A DNA stretch of 64,000 bases, taken from contig CAWJGS010000009.1 of assembly GCA_963842575.1 (NCBI GenBank), positions 1 through 64,000 of the forward strand, read 5' to 3'. The DNA is from JACDER01 sp963842575. GTDB taxonomy: Bacteria; Actinomycetota; Thermoleophilia; Gaiellales; Gaiellaceae. Shown one piece after another: positions 1 through 14,580 of this stretch (position 1 is its first letter; every line of letters begins with the position of its first letter). Below the pieces are notes generated by a model. That model worked only from the letters and a program-made list of their open reading frames with translations. It did not search any database and was not told the DNA's origin. Both the position numbers and the translations under genes were made by a program.

Positions 1-179
1 TGGACGCCCAGCATCGGGGAAAAGTTGTCGGCCTCCCACTCGTCCTTGCCGGTGAACGCGGCGCTCTGGCGCCGCGAGCGGGCGTACCACTGGTGGTCGC
101 GCGCGTTCACGACGAACCAACCCGGGCCGGTTGCGACGAGCCCTTGTCCGGTGTCTTCGAGTGGGGCCTCGGGGATCAT
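1..179 (-). CDS. Cupin-domain protein, N-terminal fragment
   Basis: An open frame on the minus strand starts at ATG 177-179 and runs off the left edge, so only about 59 N-terminal residues are visible. It begins MIPEAPLEDTGQGLV and continues with a GWFVVNARDHQWY stretch, which resembles the leader of small cupin proteins in which a beta-barrel metal-binding domain follows. The cupin motifs themselves lie outside the window, so this family call rests on recognising the N-terminal pattern only. It is followed upstream on the same strand by tRNA-Tyr. No function can be assigned beyond a possible small-molecule-binding or dioxygenase-like fold. Confidence 0.5.
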   Translation of the reverse strand, partial: MIPEAPLEDTGQGLVATGPGWFVVNARDHQWYARSRRQSAAFTGKDEWEADNFSPMLGV

Positions 180-184
180 TGCAA

Positions 185-266
185 TGGGGGCGGGAGGATT
201 CGAACCTCCGTAGGCTGAGCCGACGGGTTTACAGCCCGTTCCCTTTGGCCGCTCGGGCACACCCCC
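185..266 (-). tRNA. tRNA-Tyr (anticodon GUA)
   Basis: Read on the minus strand the 82-nt gene starts GGGGGTG and ends CGCCCCC plus discriminator A, giving a seven-pair acceptor stem with one T-G pair. The anticodon loop CTGTAAA contains GTA. A long variable arm marks it as a class II tRNA, as expected for bacterial tRNA-Tyr. The T loop is GGTTCGAATCC. The 3' CCA is not encoded. Confidence 0.96.
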
Positions 267-296
267 AGGGAGGCGCAATTGTAGCCTTGGGCCGGC

Positions 297-1449
297 ATGC
301 GCTCCTATGACGCGATCGTGGTCGGCGCCGGGCCGGCAGGCTCGGTGACGGCGCTGCGCCTCGCTCGCGAGGGAGCCTCCGTCCTCCTCCTCGACCGAGC
401 CACGTTCCCGCGGGACAAGCCGTGTGGCGGCGGCCTCACCTACCGAGCGATCCGCGAGCTTCCCCGTCGACGTGACGCCGGTGGTGGAGGACGTCGTCGA
501 CCGCTTCGAATTCTCCTTCCGCTACCGGTTCCGGTTCGAGCGGAAGAGCGCGGCGTCGATCATCCTCATGACCCAGCGCAGGCGGCTCGACGCCTTCCTC
601 GCGGAGCAGGCCGCCGCCGCCGGTGCCGAGTTCCGCGACGGCGCGAAGGTGTCGGCGGTGACCGCGGACGGCACTGTCACCGTCGGCGACGAGACCCTGC
701 GGGCCGAGGTCGTTGTCGGTGCGGACGGGGTGAACGGGATCACGACCAGATCCCTCGGCATGAAGCAGGGCTACCGGTACGGCGTTGCACTGGAAGGCAA
801 CGTGGCCTACGCGCGGACCAGCGAGAAGCGCTTCCGCGGTCGCGCTGTCCTCGAACTGGGCGTCGTCCCCGGCGGATACGGCTGGGTCTTCGCCAAGGGC
901 GACCACGTCAACGTCGGCGTCGGCGGCTGGGACTCCGAGGGCCCGCGCCTGCGCGCGCACCTCGCAAAGCTGTGCGCGGCGCACGAGATCCCGCTGGACG
1001 CCGTCGAGGAGACTCGTGGCTACCGCCTGCCGCTCCGCCGGCGGGAGGACGCGCTCGTGAAAGGCCGGGTCATGCTCGCCGGCGACGCGGCCGGGCTCGT
1101 CGATCCGCTTTCCGGCGACGGGATGTACGAGGCATTCGTCAGTGCGCGCCTGGCTTCGGGCGCCGCGCTCGACCTGCTCGCCGGCCGCGCCGACTCTTTC
1201 GCGCCCTACGCGGAGAGCCTGAACGCCGCGCTCTCGTCCAACGCGTCCGCCTCATGGGCGGCAAAACGGGCCCTCGATCGCTTCCCGCGCATCGTCTACG
1301 GCTTCGCACGGATCCCCGTCGTGTGGCGCTTCGCCGATGCGCTGCTACGGGGCGAGCTGGCGTCGCCGGGAGAGGCGCGCGGCACCATGAAGGCGCCGCT
1401 CAAGATCGTCAAGGCTCTCGGTAAGATCGACGAGCGCTTGGCGGCGTAG
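297..1449 (+). CDS. FAD-dependent geranylgeranyl reductase-like oxidoreductase (apparent frameshift)
   Basis: The N-terminus holds a Rossmann FAD-binding motif, VVGAGPAGSVTALRLA, at residues 8-23, then the DKPCGGGLTYRA signature typical of geranylgeranyl reductase/halogenase-type flavoproteins that saturate isoprenoid chains. The second half has a DAAGLVDPLSGDGMYEA motif, the second FAD contact. The frame changes once, at a run of four C at 462-465: removing one C joins ...IRELP to VDVTPVVEDVV and gives about 383 residues, the normal size. This is probably a consensus error, although a genuine pseudogene is possible. The box TAGCCT at 282-287 lies 9 nt before the ATG, suggesting a leaderless mRNA. 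The stop codon lies inside the following tRNA gene. Confidence 0.8.
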
Positions 1450-1512
1450 CTCAGTGGTTAGAGCGGCGGACTCATAACCCGCAGGTCGGTGGTTCGAATC
1501 CACCCGCCGCTA
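1440..1512 (+). tRNA. tRNA-Met (anticodon CAU, elongator type)
   Basis: A 73-nt cloverleaf with acceptor GGCGGCG pairing CGCCGCT (first pair G-U), D arm GCTC...GAGC, anticodon loop CTCATAA (CAT) and T arm GGTGG-TTCGAAT-CCACC. CCA is not encoded. The last anticodon-stem pair is A-C instead of A-U. CAU can also belong to tRNA-Ile2 (after lysidine modification), and the sequence alone does not exclude this. The 5' end overlaps the last ten bases of the reductase gene. Confidence 0.88.
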
Positions 1513-1525
1513 TCCAGGAGCCCTC

Positions 1526-1747
1526 CTAGAAACCCGCGCCGGATGAACGACGACGCAGCGAAGACGTCTCGTTGTCGGTGCCGAGGTTCTCACCGAGGCC
1601 GTCCGGGAGCGTCCCCTCGTCGGCGCACGGCCTGAGCACGACGTGGTCGTCATGATCCTCGAGCTCGACGAAGCGCGTGCTCCAGCGCGCGGCGACTTCG
1701 GCGGGAAGGTTGACGTGGCCTCCGTTGACGATCTTGAATCGCGTCAT
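1526..1747 (-). CDS. Orphan AbrB/MazE-like DNA-binding protein
   Basis: A 73-residue frame starting MTRFKIVNGGHVNLPAEVA matches the swapped-hairpin AbrB/SpoVT fold (a short strand, GG-h-x-LP, then a helix and the strand VVLRP at about residue 38). Such proteins are usually antitoxins or transition-state regulators. No toxin gene follows: downstream on this strand is the tRNA-Met gene. The tail after residue 40 does not look like an antitoxin toxin-binding region, so it may be a decayed antitoxin. Its ATG (complement of 1745-1747) overlaps the ATG of the divergent secreted-protein gene (1746-1748) by two bases, so one of the two starts may be wrong. Confidence 0.5.
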   Translation of the reverse strand: MTRFKIVNGGHVNLPAEVAARWSTRFVELEDHDDHVVLRPCADEGTLPDGLGENLGTDNETSSLRRRSSGAGF

Positions 1748-2399
1748 GCTCGCCTCGCTCCTCCTTGCGATTGCATTTGTCGCGGCCGGGCCGCCCAGTA
1801 ATAGTTCGGTTTCCGTTCTACCCGAATCCGGCGACGTAAACACAATCTTTGCTTTTCGCGGCACGGGCTGGCACCCGCGCCTGAAAGTGACCGCGTCCTA
1901 CTTCCTCGTTGCGGGCCGGGGAGGGGGCGCCCGGAAGACGTTCACCTTCACGCCGAGACGAAACGGGAGCTTCCTCTTCCGCCTGACGCGGCCGATCGGG
2001 CTCGTCGACTCTGGAGTGACCTCGCGCATGTGTTTCCGGCAGAGGAAGGTGCGCGCGTGCAGCGACTTCTACGTTGCGCCGCCCGCGGCCCAGTTCATGC
2101 CGTCCACGGGAAGCCCCGGCGACGCGTTCCTGCTCGTCGTCTCCGGCTTCTACTCGGGTCGTCGGCTCCAGGCGACATTGACCCGTCCGGACGCGTCTAC
2201 GCGGACGTTCGCGCTGACCACGCGCAAGACCGACAGCTTCGTCGCGGGCGGCCCCTTCGGACCTATCCTGGTTCCGCGCGGAGGGGCCGCGGTTCGATTC
2301 CTCCCGAGGACGACCGACCCCTTTGGCCTCTACTCCGTGCTCGTGGCCGACCCCAGCGCGGGGAGCCGGGCGCGGGCGGCGCTCGTCCTCCAGCAGTAG
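1746..2399 (+). CDS. Secreted protein with two Ig-like beta-sandwich repeats
   Basis: 217 residues. The first 17 (MLASLLLAIAFVAAG) form a short signal peptide with a small-residue cleavage site. The mature part falls into two similar halves of about 95 residues, each with a SPG/GDV-type opening, a G-W/F-Y-x-G-R turn, a basic strand and a closing G-L-Y/F strand, suggesting tandem Ig-like domains. No catalytic motif is seen and no family name is certain. An in-frame GTG-type start 69 nt upstream is possible but would put residues ahead of the signal peptide. Function unknown; probably exported to the envelope. Confidence 0.6.
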   Translation: MLASLLLAIAFVAAGPPSNSSVSVLPESGDVNTIFAFRGTGWHPRLKVTASYFLVAGRGGGARKTFTFTPRRNGSFLFRLTRPIGLVDSGVTSRMCFRQRKVRACSDFYVAPPAAQFMPSTGSPGDAFLLVVSGFYSGRRLQATLTRPDASTRTFALTTRKTDSFVAGGPFGPILVPRGGAAVRFLPRTTDPFGLYSVLVADPSAGSRARAALVLQQ

Positions 2400-2403
2400 C
2401 GGC

Positions 2404-2409
2404 TACACT
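2404..2409 (+). promoter_or_regulatory. Candidate -10 box (TACACT) for the rpmG-secE-nusG transcript
   Basis: TACACT lies just after the stop of the previous gene and 56 nt before the rpmG ATG. It fits the TAnnnT pattern seen at other first genes here. No clear -35 is visible. Confidence 0.35.
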
Positions 2410-2465
2410 TTTGTCCCGCGCCGGGGGAGTCGCTCTCGGCCCGTCCTTCTTCCTAGAGAGCAGAG

Positions 2466-2627
2466 ATGGCAACCGGAGTCAGAGTCGCAATCACGCTCGC
2501 ATGCACCGAGTGCAAGCGACGCAACTACCAGACGAACAAGTCGAAGCGGAACACGCCTGACCGCGTGGAGTTCAAGAAGTACTGCCGCTGGTGCGGGTGC
2601 CATACGCCCCACCGCGAGACCCGCTGA
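2466..2627 (+). CDS. rpmG: 50S ribosomal protein L33
   Basis: 53 residues, too short for most gene callers, but unmistakable. It has CTECKRRNY and CRWCGCHTPHRETR, that is two CxxC pairs forming the zinc ribbon of the cysteine-containing L33 paralogue. L33 sits near the E site of the large subunit. The gene comes directly before secE, the usual position in actinobacteria, and its TGA overlaps the secE ATG by one base (TGATG). Confidence 0.95.
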   Translation: MATGVRVAITLACTECKRRNYQTNKSKRNTPDRVEFKKYCRWCGCHTPHRETR

Positions 2628-2962
2628 TGGCTCGTCAGACGAGAGCACAACGACGCGCCCGCCGGGCTGAGCGCGGCCCCGTGACTGCGGGCGAAGCCGC
2701 CCTTCCGGGAGGGCCTCCACCTCCTCCGCCTCGCCCGACCGCACGCGCCGACGAGCAGCCGCAGCCCGAGCCGAAGCGTCGCCTTCCCGGCGCGCAGTTC
2801 GTCTCGGAGTCCTGGGGCGAGCTCAAGAAGGTCGAGTGGCCGACGCAGAAGCAGATCATCCAGGCGACGGTCGTCGTCCTCGTCGCGTGCATTATCGTGG
2901 GCACGTACCTCTGGCTGGCTGACCTCGTGTTCAAGCCGCTCGTCGAGAAGGTCTTCCTCTAA
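2627..2962 (+). CDS. secE: Preprotein translocase subunit SecE
   Basis: 111 residues. The first 55 are basic and then proline-rich (six consecutive prolines near residue 30) and poorly conserved. The core is ELKKVEWPTQKQIIQATVVV, the SecE signature, followed by one transmembrane helix (about residues 80-102). SecE clamps SecY in the membrane. The single-helix form is the usual one outside enterobacteria. The ATG overlaps the rpmG stop; nusG follows 16 nt downstream. Confidence 0.95.
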   Translation: MARQTRAQRRARRAERGPVTAGEAALPGGPPPPPPRPTARADEQPQPEPKRRLPGAQFVSESWGELKKVEWPTQKQIIQATVVVLVACIIVGTYLWLADLVFKPLVEKVFL

Positions 2963-2978
2963 CTAGTAAGGACGGCAG

Positions 2979-3515
2979 ATGTTTCGTTGGTATGTCATCA
3001 ACACCTATTCGGGCCATGAGAACAAGGTGCGCCAGAACCTCGAGCACCGGATCCAGTCCATGCACATGGGCAACAGATTCCGGCGCGTCGTCGTTCCGAC
3101 CGACCAGGTGATCGAGACGAAGGACGGCCAGAAGGTGCAGACCGAGAAGCGCGTCCTTCCCGGCTATGTGCTGGTGAACATGAACCTGGACGACGACGCG
3201 TGGACGCTCGTCAAGAACACGCCCGGTGTGACCGGCTTTGTCGGCGCCGGCTCGCCGCCTGCGCCCGTCCCACTGTCGCAGGGTGAGGTCGACCGCATTC
3301 TCCACACCGGCAGCGGCGCAGCCGAACGCGCGCGCGCGCAGGTCGAGTTCACGCTCGGCGAGTCGGTCAAGGTCACCTCGGGCCCGCTGTCCGATTTCGA
3401 CGGCGAGATCGTGGACGTAAACCCGGATCAGCAGAAGCTGAAGGTTCTGGTAGACATCTTCGAGCGGCAGGTGCCGGTCGAGCTCGGATTCGACCAGGTG
3501 AAGAAGATCGACTGA
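2979..3515 (+). CDS. nusG: Transcription termination/antitermination protein NusG
   Basis: 178 residues. The NGN domain is at about 1-115 (WYVINTYSGHENKV at the start, LPGYVLVNM in the middle, TPGVTGFVG). The KOW domain is at 120-178, with GESVKVTSGPLSDFDGEI. It lacks the long acidic N-terminal extension of Streptomyces and mycobacterial NusG. It binds RNA polymerase and links it to Rho or the ribosome. The stop overlaps the rplK ATG, so the two are translationally coupled. Confidence 0.97.
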   Translation: MFRWYVINTYSGHENKVRQNLEHRIQSMHMGNRFRRVVVPTDQVIETKDGQKVQTEKRVLPGYVLVNMNLDDDAWTLVKNTPGVTGFVGAGSPPAPVPLSQGEVDRILHTGSGAAERARAQVEFTLGESVKVTSGPLSDFDGEIVDVNPDQQKLKVLVDIFERQVPVELGFDQVKKID

Positions 3516-3940
3516 TGGCGAAAAAAGTCCTAACACTCATCAAGCTGCAGATCCCCGGCGGGCAGGCGAACCCTGCTCCTCCGGTCGGCCCCGCGCTCGG
3601 CCAGCACGGCGTCAACATCATGGAGTTCTGCAAGGCGTTCAACGCCCAGACCGCGCAGGCGAACGGACGGATCACTCCGGTGGAGATCACGGTCTACGAG
3701 GACCGCTCCTTCACCTTCATCACGAAGACGCCGCCGGCTGCCGTTCTCATCAAGGAGGCGCTCAACATTCCGAAGGGCTCGGGCGAGCCCAACCGCGAGA
3801 AGGTGGGCCGCCTCACGCGCAAGCAGCTGCAGGACATTGCCGAGGTCAAGCTCGAAGATCTGAACGCACGAGACGTCGAGGCCGCGATGGAGGTCGTCGC
3901 GGGCACCGCGCGCTCGATGGGCGTGGAGGTGGACAAGTGA
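3515..3940 (+). CDS. rplK: 50S ribosomal protein L11
   Basis: 141 residues, the standard length. It contains the N-terminal LQIPGGQANPAPPVGPALGQ proline motif that binds thiostrepton-type antibiotics with 23S rRNA, and the C-terminal RNA-binding domain ending VAGTARSMGVEVDK. It forms the GTPase-associated centre with L10 and L7/L12. Its TGA overlaps a GTG that is probably the rplA start. Confidence 0.97.
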   Translation: MAKKVLTLIKLQIPGGQANPAPPVGPALGQHGVNIMEFCKAFNAQTAQANGRITPVEITVYEDRSFTFITKTPPAAVLIKEALNIPKGSGEPNREKVGRLTRKQLQDIAEVKLEDLNARDVEAAMEVVAGTARSMGVEVDK

Positions 3941-4678
3941 GCGCAGCACGGGAAGAAGTACCGCCAGGCGCTCGGCACAATCGACCGCGAGAAGCTCTAC
4001 TCGCCGATCGATGCCGTCCGCACGCTGAAGGAGCTCGAGACCGCGAGCTTCGACGAGGCGGTCGAGGTGCACTTCCGCCTCGGCCTGAACGTCCGCCACG
4101 CCGAGCAGCAGCTTCGCGGCACGCTCATGCTTCCGCACGGCACGGGCAAGGACGTTCGCATCGCCGTCTTCGCCGAGGGCGAGAAGGCCAAGGAGGCGCA
4201 GGAGGCCGGCGCAGACGTCGTGGGCTCGGCCGATCTCGCCACGCAGATCGAGGGCGGCTTCGACGACTTCGACGTCGCGATCGCCACGCCCGACCAGATG
4301 GGCGTGGTCGGCAAGCTCGGCCGCATCCTCGGCCCGCGCGGGAAGATGCCGAACCCGAAGACCGGCACGGTCACGTTCGACGTCGGCAAGGCTGTCCGCG
4401 ACTCCAAGGCGGGCAAGCTGGAGTATCGGACCGATCGCGGCGCGAACGTCCACGTCGTCATCGGCAAGAAGAGCTTCGAGGAGAGGCAGCTGATCGAGAA
4501 CTACGCAGCGCTCGTCGAGGAGATCGTCCGCGCCAAGCCGTCCGCGGCCAAGGGCCGCTACATCCGAACGGTCACACTGACCAGTACCATGGGCCCGGGC
4601 CTGCACGTGGATCCGGCCCAGACCAGGGGAATCGTCGAAGAACTGGAGGAAGAGGCAGCAGTAGCAACCCCCGCCTAA
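3937..4678 (+). CDS. rplA: 50S ribosomal protein L1 (start region apparently frameshifted)
   Basis: From HGKKYRQALGTIDREKLY (3947 onward) to the stop the frame is a perfect L1, including GRILGPRGKMPNPKTGTV. No start codon lies in that frame: reading back, the codons run straight into the in-frame rplK TGA. The GTG at 3937, overlapping that TGA, gives M-S and then needs one base removed (G3943 or a neighbour) to continue Q-H-G-K-K-Y, the typical L1 N-terminus. The next usable start, GTG 4067, would lose about 43 residues including part of the rRNA-binding domain. An indel in the consensus is the simplest reading. L1 forms the L1 stalk and can repress its own operon. Confidence 0.85.
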
Positions 4679-4679
4679 C

Positions 4680-4800
4680 CCGCACGTCGCCAGAGACAGT
4701 CGGCAGCGCGACCCCTTGTTTTCGAGCAAGCCCGCGCGGAAGTCCGGCCGAGGCGGTCAATAGGTACGACTCTGTTGGCCCGCCTCTGCGCGGGTTTTTC
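4680..4800 (+). promoter_or_regulatory. L10-type ribosomal leader with intrinsic attenuator before rplJ
   Basis: The 141-nt gap between rplA and rplJ is rich in pairing segments (AGACAGTCGGCAGCGC, GCGCGGAAGTCCGGCC). It ends in hairpin CCCGC-CTCTGC-GCGGG (4779-4794) followed by five T, a complete intrinsic terminator 20 nt before the rplJ start. The known L10 leader in this position binds the L10-L7/L12 complex to repress rplJL. The position and terminator are seen directly; assigning the upstream fold to that family is inference. Confidence 0.6.
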
Positions 4801-4819
4801 ATTTGCCTGGAGGACACGA

Positions 4820-5595
4820 ATGCAGAAGAAGGACAAGGAGAGGATCGTCGCGGAGTTGGCCGATCGCCTGCGTGACGCGCAGTCGCTGATCGTGACCGAC
4901 TACCGAGGCCTCTCCGTCAAGGACATCGATGACCTGCGGACGAAGCTGCTCGAGCACGGTGTCCGCTACACGGTCGTCAAGAACACGCTGACGCGGCTCG
5001 CCGCCGAGCAGGCTGAGGCGAAGGAGCTTCTCGAGCTCCTCGACGGGCCGACCGCAATCGCGTTTCTCGACTCGGACGCCGATCCCGCAGCGGCCGCCAA
5101 GGTCCTGAACGACGTGGCCGGCGCCGGCCGCATCCTCGTCATCCGCGGCGGGCTGCTCGAGGGCACGACGATCACCGAGTCGGACGTCAAGAACCTCGCC
5201 TCGCTGCCGCCGACCGACGTCCTGCGCGCCCAGCTCGCAGGCGCCCTCGCTGCGCCACTGGCCACCATCGTCGGCCTGTTCACGGCGCCGCTCCGCGACC
5301 TCGTAGGCGTGATCGACGCCAGGATCAAGCAGCTGGAAGAGCAGGGCGAGACCGTGCCCGAGCCCGAACCGGCGGCCGAAGCCGCAAGCCGAGGCTCCCG
5401 AACCCGAGGCCGCCGCAGAACCCGCGGCAGGAGCAGAACCCGAAGCAGAAGCAGAACCGGAAGCAGCAGCAGAGCCGGAAGCAGCAGCAGAGCCGGAAGC
5501 AGCAGCAGAGCCTCGAGAAGCAGACAGGAGGAGGCAGGCCGGGAACCCGCACCCGAGGAGCCCGCAGAAGCAGAACAGCAGGAGGAGGAGCCTAA
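4820..5595 (+). CDS. rplJ: 50S ribosomal protein L10 with acidic tail (tail frame broken)
   Basis: Residues 1-175 are ordinary L10 (MQKKDKERIVAELADRLRDA, VTDYRGLSVKDIDDLR), the stalk base that carries L7/L12 dimers. After EEQGETVPEPEPAAEAA the frame becomes Arg/Ser-rich. One base later the neighbouring frame reads A/E/P-rich (three perfect EPEAAA repeats), and further on the original frame is acidic again. An expected TAA at 5593-5595, overlapping the rplL ATG (TAATG), is in the third frame. The real protein therefore probably has an acidic Ala/Glu/Pro tail of about 70 residues, and this stretch contains two or more indels. The end given is the expected one, not one read in a single frame. 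Confidence 0.8.
5454..5507 (+). repeat. Three tandem 18-bp repeats in the rplJ tail
   Basis: The unit GAGCCGGAAGCAGCAGCA occurs three times in succession (first copy with GAACCG). It encodes E-P-E-A-A-A in the expected acidic frame. The low-complexity tract explains why the frame is unstable here. Confidence 0.9.
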
Positions 5596-5978
5596 TGGCA
5601 ACCGATACCGCGAAGCTCGTCGAGCAGCTCGGGAAGATGTCCGTGCTCGAGCTCGTCGAGCTCAAGAACTCGCTCGAGGAGGAGTGGGGCGTCACCGCCG
5701 CAGCTCCGGTCGCAGTCGCGGCCCCCGGCGCAGCACCGGCGGCCGGCGACGGCGCGGCCGAGGAGCAGACGGCGTTCGACGTGGTCCTCACGGGCGCCGG
5801 CGACAAGAAGATCCAGGTGATCAAGGTCGTCCGCGCCATCACCAGCCTCGGCCTCAAGGAGGCCAAGGACCTGGTCGACGGCGCGCCGAACGCGGTCAAG
5901 GAAGGCATCGACCGCGAAGAGGCCGACTCGATCAAGGGTCAGCTCGAGGAAGCCGGAGCGACGGTCGAAGTCAAGTAG
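5595..5978 (+). CDS. rplL: 50S ribosomal protein L7/L12
   Basis: 127 residues. The N-terminal dimerisation helix (KLVEQLGKMSVLELVELKNSLEEEWGV region) is followed by an Ala/Gly/Pro hinge at about residues 38-52. The C-terminal domain includes KIQVIKVVRAITSLGLKEAKDLVD, the factor-binding surface for EF-G, EF-Tu and IF2. The start overlaps the predicted rplJ stop. A strong hairpin follows 4 nt after the stop. Confidence 0.97.
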   Translation: MATDTAKLVEQLGKMSVLELVELKNSLEEEWGVTAAAPVAVAAPGAAPAAGDGAAEEQTAFDVVLTGAGDKKIQVIKVVRAITSLGLKEAKDLVDGAPNAVKEGIDREEADSIKGQLEEAGATVEVK

Positions 5979-5982
5979 TAGG

Positions 5983-6027
5983 CACGGGGGAAACCAGGTT
6001 TCCCCCGTGAGCCCTCTTCTTAAGGGC
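5983..6027 (+). terminator. Double hairpin after rplL (attenuator or processing site; repeat family B)
   Basis: A perfect 12-bp stem CACGGGGGAAAC / GTTTCCCCCGTG with loop CAG (5983-6009) is followed by a second small stem GCCCT...AGGGC (6011-6027) around a pyrimidine-rich loop. There is no clean T run, so it may reduce rather than end transcription into rpoB, as at the rplL-rpoB junction of other bacteria. The same two-part element occurs in opposite orientation after tRNA-Pro at 59026-59083. Confidence 0.6.
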
Positions 6028-6213
6028 GGCGTAACTCGCAAGCGAAAGTGTGGAGTGCCGCACACCCCGCACAGCCGGAACCCCTCGGGATTCTCCTGGC
6101 CGCAGCGGGGCAGATCGGCATGACCGCCGAGTGTACGACGACCGGGAATAAGTCCTGCTCAGCCAGCGTTTGATATTCTCGACAGCACATCGGCGCCAGC
6201 GTCTCGCCGCTGC

Positions 6214-6243
6214 TTGCGCTGTCAAGGGTCGTTCCGCTATCCT
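6214..6243 (+). promoter_or_regulatory. Candidate sigma-70-type promoter for rpoBC
   Basis: TTGCGC (6214-6219), an 18-bp spacer and TATCCT (6238-6243) lie in the 339-bp rplL-rpoB gap. Transcription would start near 6250, leaving a leader of about 68 nt with AAGGGAGG before the TTG start. I see nothing else recognisable between 6028 and 6213. Confidence 0.5.
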
Positions 6244-6317
6244 TAGGGGTTCGGCCCCGTCTGTTCGTCCGTACGCCTGCACCCATTTCCATCTGCCGCT
6301 AAGGGAGGCTGCATCAC

Positions 6318-9926
<3,609 letters not shown>

Positions 9927-9942
9927 AGGAGAGGCTGAGAAC

Positions 9943-14526
<4,584 letters not shown>

Positions 14527-14544
14527 CTCGAGCTGTAGCTGACT

Positions 14545-14574
14545 GACTAAGGCGGCCCCACGGCCGCCTTAGTC
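14545..14574 (+). terminator. Intrinsic terminator after rpoC
   Basis: Perfect 13-bp stem GACTAAGGCGGCC / GGCCGCCTTAGTC with loop CCAC, 18 nt after the rpoC stop, followed by GTCTT. The T tract is weak but the stem is very stable. It separates rpoBC from the next gene, which starts 6 nt later. Confidence 0.8.
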
Positions 14575-14580
14575 GTCTTA

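Noticed and set aside
25..213. A 62-codon plus-strand frame at the left edge
   Set aside because: It runs antisense to the cupin fragment and through the tRNA-Tyr gene; its composition is that of a shadow frame.
3934..3946. Readthrough of the rplK TGA to give an L11-L1 fusion
   Set aside because: The L1 frame is indeed in frame with the TGA, but a GTG overlapping the TGA with one extra base downstream explains the layout better, and L11 and L1 are separate proteins at different ribosomal sites.
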